NCBI GenBank assembly: GCA_029012165.1
Contig: JAQXLO010000126.1
Span: 1 to 6,675 of the forward strand
Reading direction: 5' to 3'
DNA: 6,675 nt
Source: Oscillospiraceae bacterium
GTDB taxonomy: Bacteria; Bacillota; Clostridia; Oscillospirales; Acutalibacteraceae
Shown here: positions 6,291-6,675 of the stretch, piece by piece
Position numbering within the stretch: the stretch's first letter is position 1
Layout of the letters: each line of letters opens with the position of its first letter
Translations under genes and position numbers: made by a program
Notes under the pieces: model-generated
Told to the model about the DNA's origin: nothing
What the model saw: only the letters and a program-made list of their open reading frames with translations
The model's database searches: none

Positions 6291-6303
6291 CGCTTGTATG
6301 GAT

Positions 6304-6675
6304 TTAATACATCTTTGCGCCTGCCGGGATGTGCGGGTCGAGCATCAGAAGATGTAGCTTTTCCTCGCCCTGCTCGGTATGGACAGCGGAAATCAGCATA
6401 CCGCACGAGTCGATCCCCATCATCGGACGGGGCGGCAGATTGGTGATGGCAACGCAAGTCTTGCCGACCAACTGCTCGGGTTCGTAATACTCGTGAATCC
6501 CGCTCAGAATCGTGCGCTCGGTACCTGTGCCGTCGTCGAGCGTGAATTTAAGAAGCTTCTTGGACTTCGGCACCACCTCACAAGCGAGAACCTTGACGGC
6601 ACGGAAGTCGGACTTGGAGAATGTATCGAAGTCCACAAACACCCGGAACAAGGGTTCAATCTCGACGTTGGAGAA
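6304..6675 (-). CDS. metG: Methionyl-tRNA synthetase, C-terminal tRNA-binding domain (5' part outside window)
   Basis: The last 123 residues are visible; the frame stays open to the right edge, so the catalytic domain lies beyond it. The segment is the EMAP/OB-fold tRNA-binding domain appended to many bacterial methionyl-tRNA synthetases, which helps dimerisation and tRNA capture. Recognisable blocks are DFDTFSKSDFRAVKV, SKKLLKFTLDDG, ILSGIHEYYEPEQLVGK, ITNLPPRPMMGIDSCGM and the end IPAGAKMY. Upstream residues FSNVEIEPLF look like the linker from the anticodon-binding region, which favours MetG over a free-standing CsaA or Trbp111-type protein. A TTG at 6651 is an internal leucine codon, not a start. 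The gene ends 14 bp from the compound hairpin it shares with fhs. Confidence 0.88.
   Translation of the reverse strand, partial: FSNVEIEPLFRVFVDFDTFSKSDFRAVKVLACEVVPKSKKLLKFTLDDGTGTERTILSGIHEYYEPEQLVGKTCVAITNLPPRPMMGIDSCGMLISAVHTEQGEEKLHLLMLDPHIPAGAKMY

Overview
The window looks like a core-genome stretch of a Gram-positive anaerobe of the Bacillota, most likely an Oscillospiraceae/Ruminococcaceae-type Clostridium relative. This is inferred from a perfect CIRCE heat-shock operator, sigma-A style promoters with 17-bp spacers, strong Shine-Dalgarno sites, a ZTP riboswitch in front of formate-tetrahydrofolate ligase, a PduQ-like iron alcohol dehydrogenase, and GC-rich coding sequence with AT-rich spacers. 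Taxonomy was not tested by search.

Layout from left to right: (1) the 3' part of an iron-containing alcohol dehydrogenase (+). (2) A 200-bp spacer holding a 136-bp inverted-repeat element that looks like a MITE, flanked by perfect 9-bp direct repeats, followed by the intrinsic terminator of htpG. (3) htpG, the Hsp90 chaperone (-), with its promoter and a perfect CIRCE operator. (4) A divergent gene (+) for a small, apparently cytoplasmic sulfatase-fold protein that has lost nearly all the expected catalytic and metal-binding residues. (5) A promoter, a ZTP (pfl-motif) riboswitch and an overlapping terminator controlling fhs (+). (6) A long compound hairpin between the convergent fhs and metG genes. 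(7) The C-terminal tRNA-binding domain of methionyl-tRNA synthetase (-), running off the right edge.

Each gene appears to be its own transcription unit. The regulatory logic is clear for two: htpG is predicted to be repressed by HrcA at CIRCE, and fhs is predicted to be turned on by ZTP, the alarmone for 10-formyl-tetrahydrofolate shortage. Fhs makes 10-formyl-THF, so that circuit closes on itself. No CRISPR array, tRNA or rRNA gene, prophage, or defence system is visible. The two least explained items are the degenerate sulfatase-like protein and the MITE-like element inserted at the htpG terminator.
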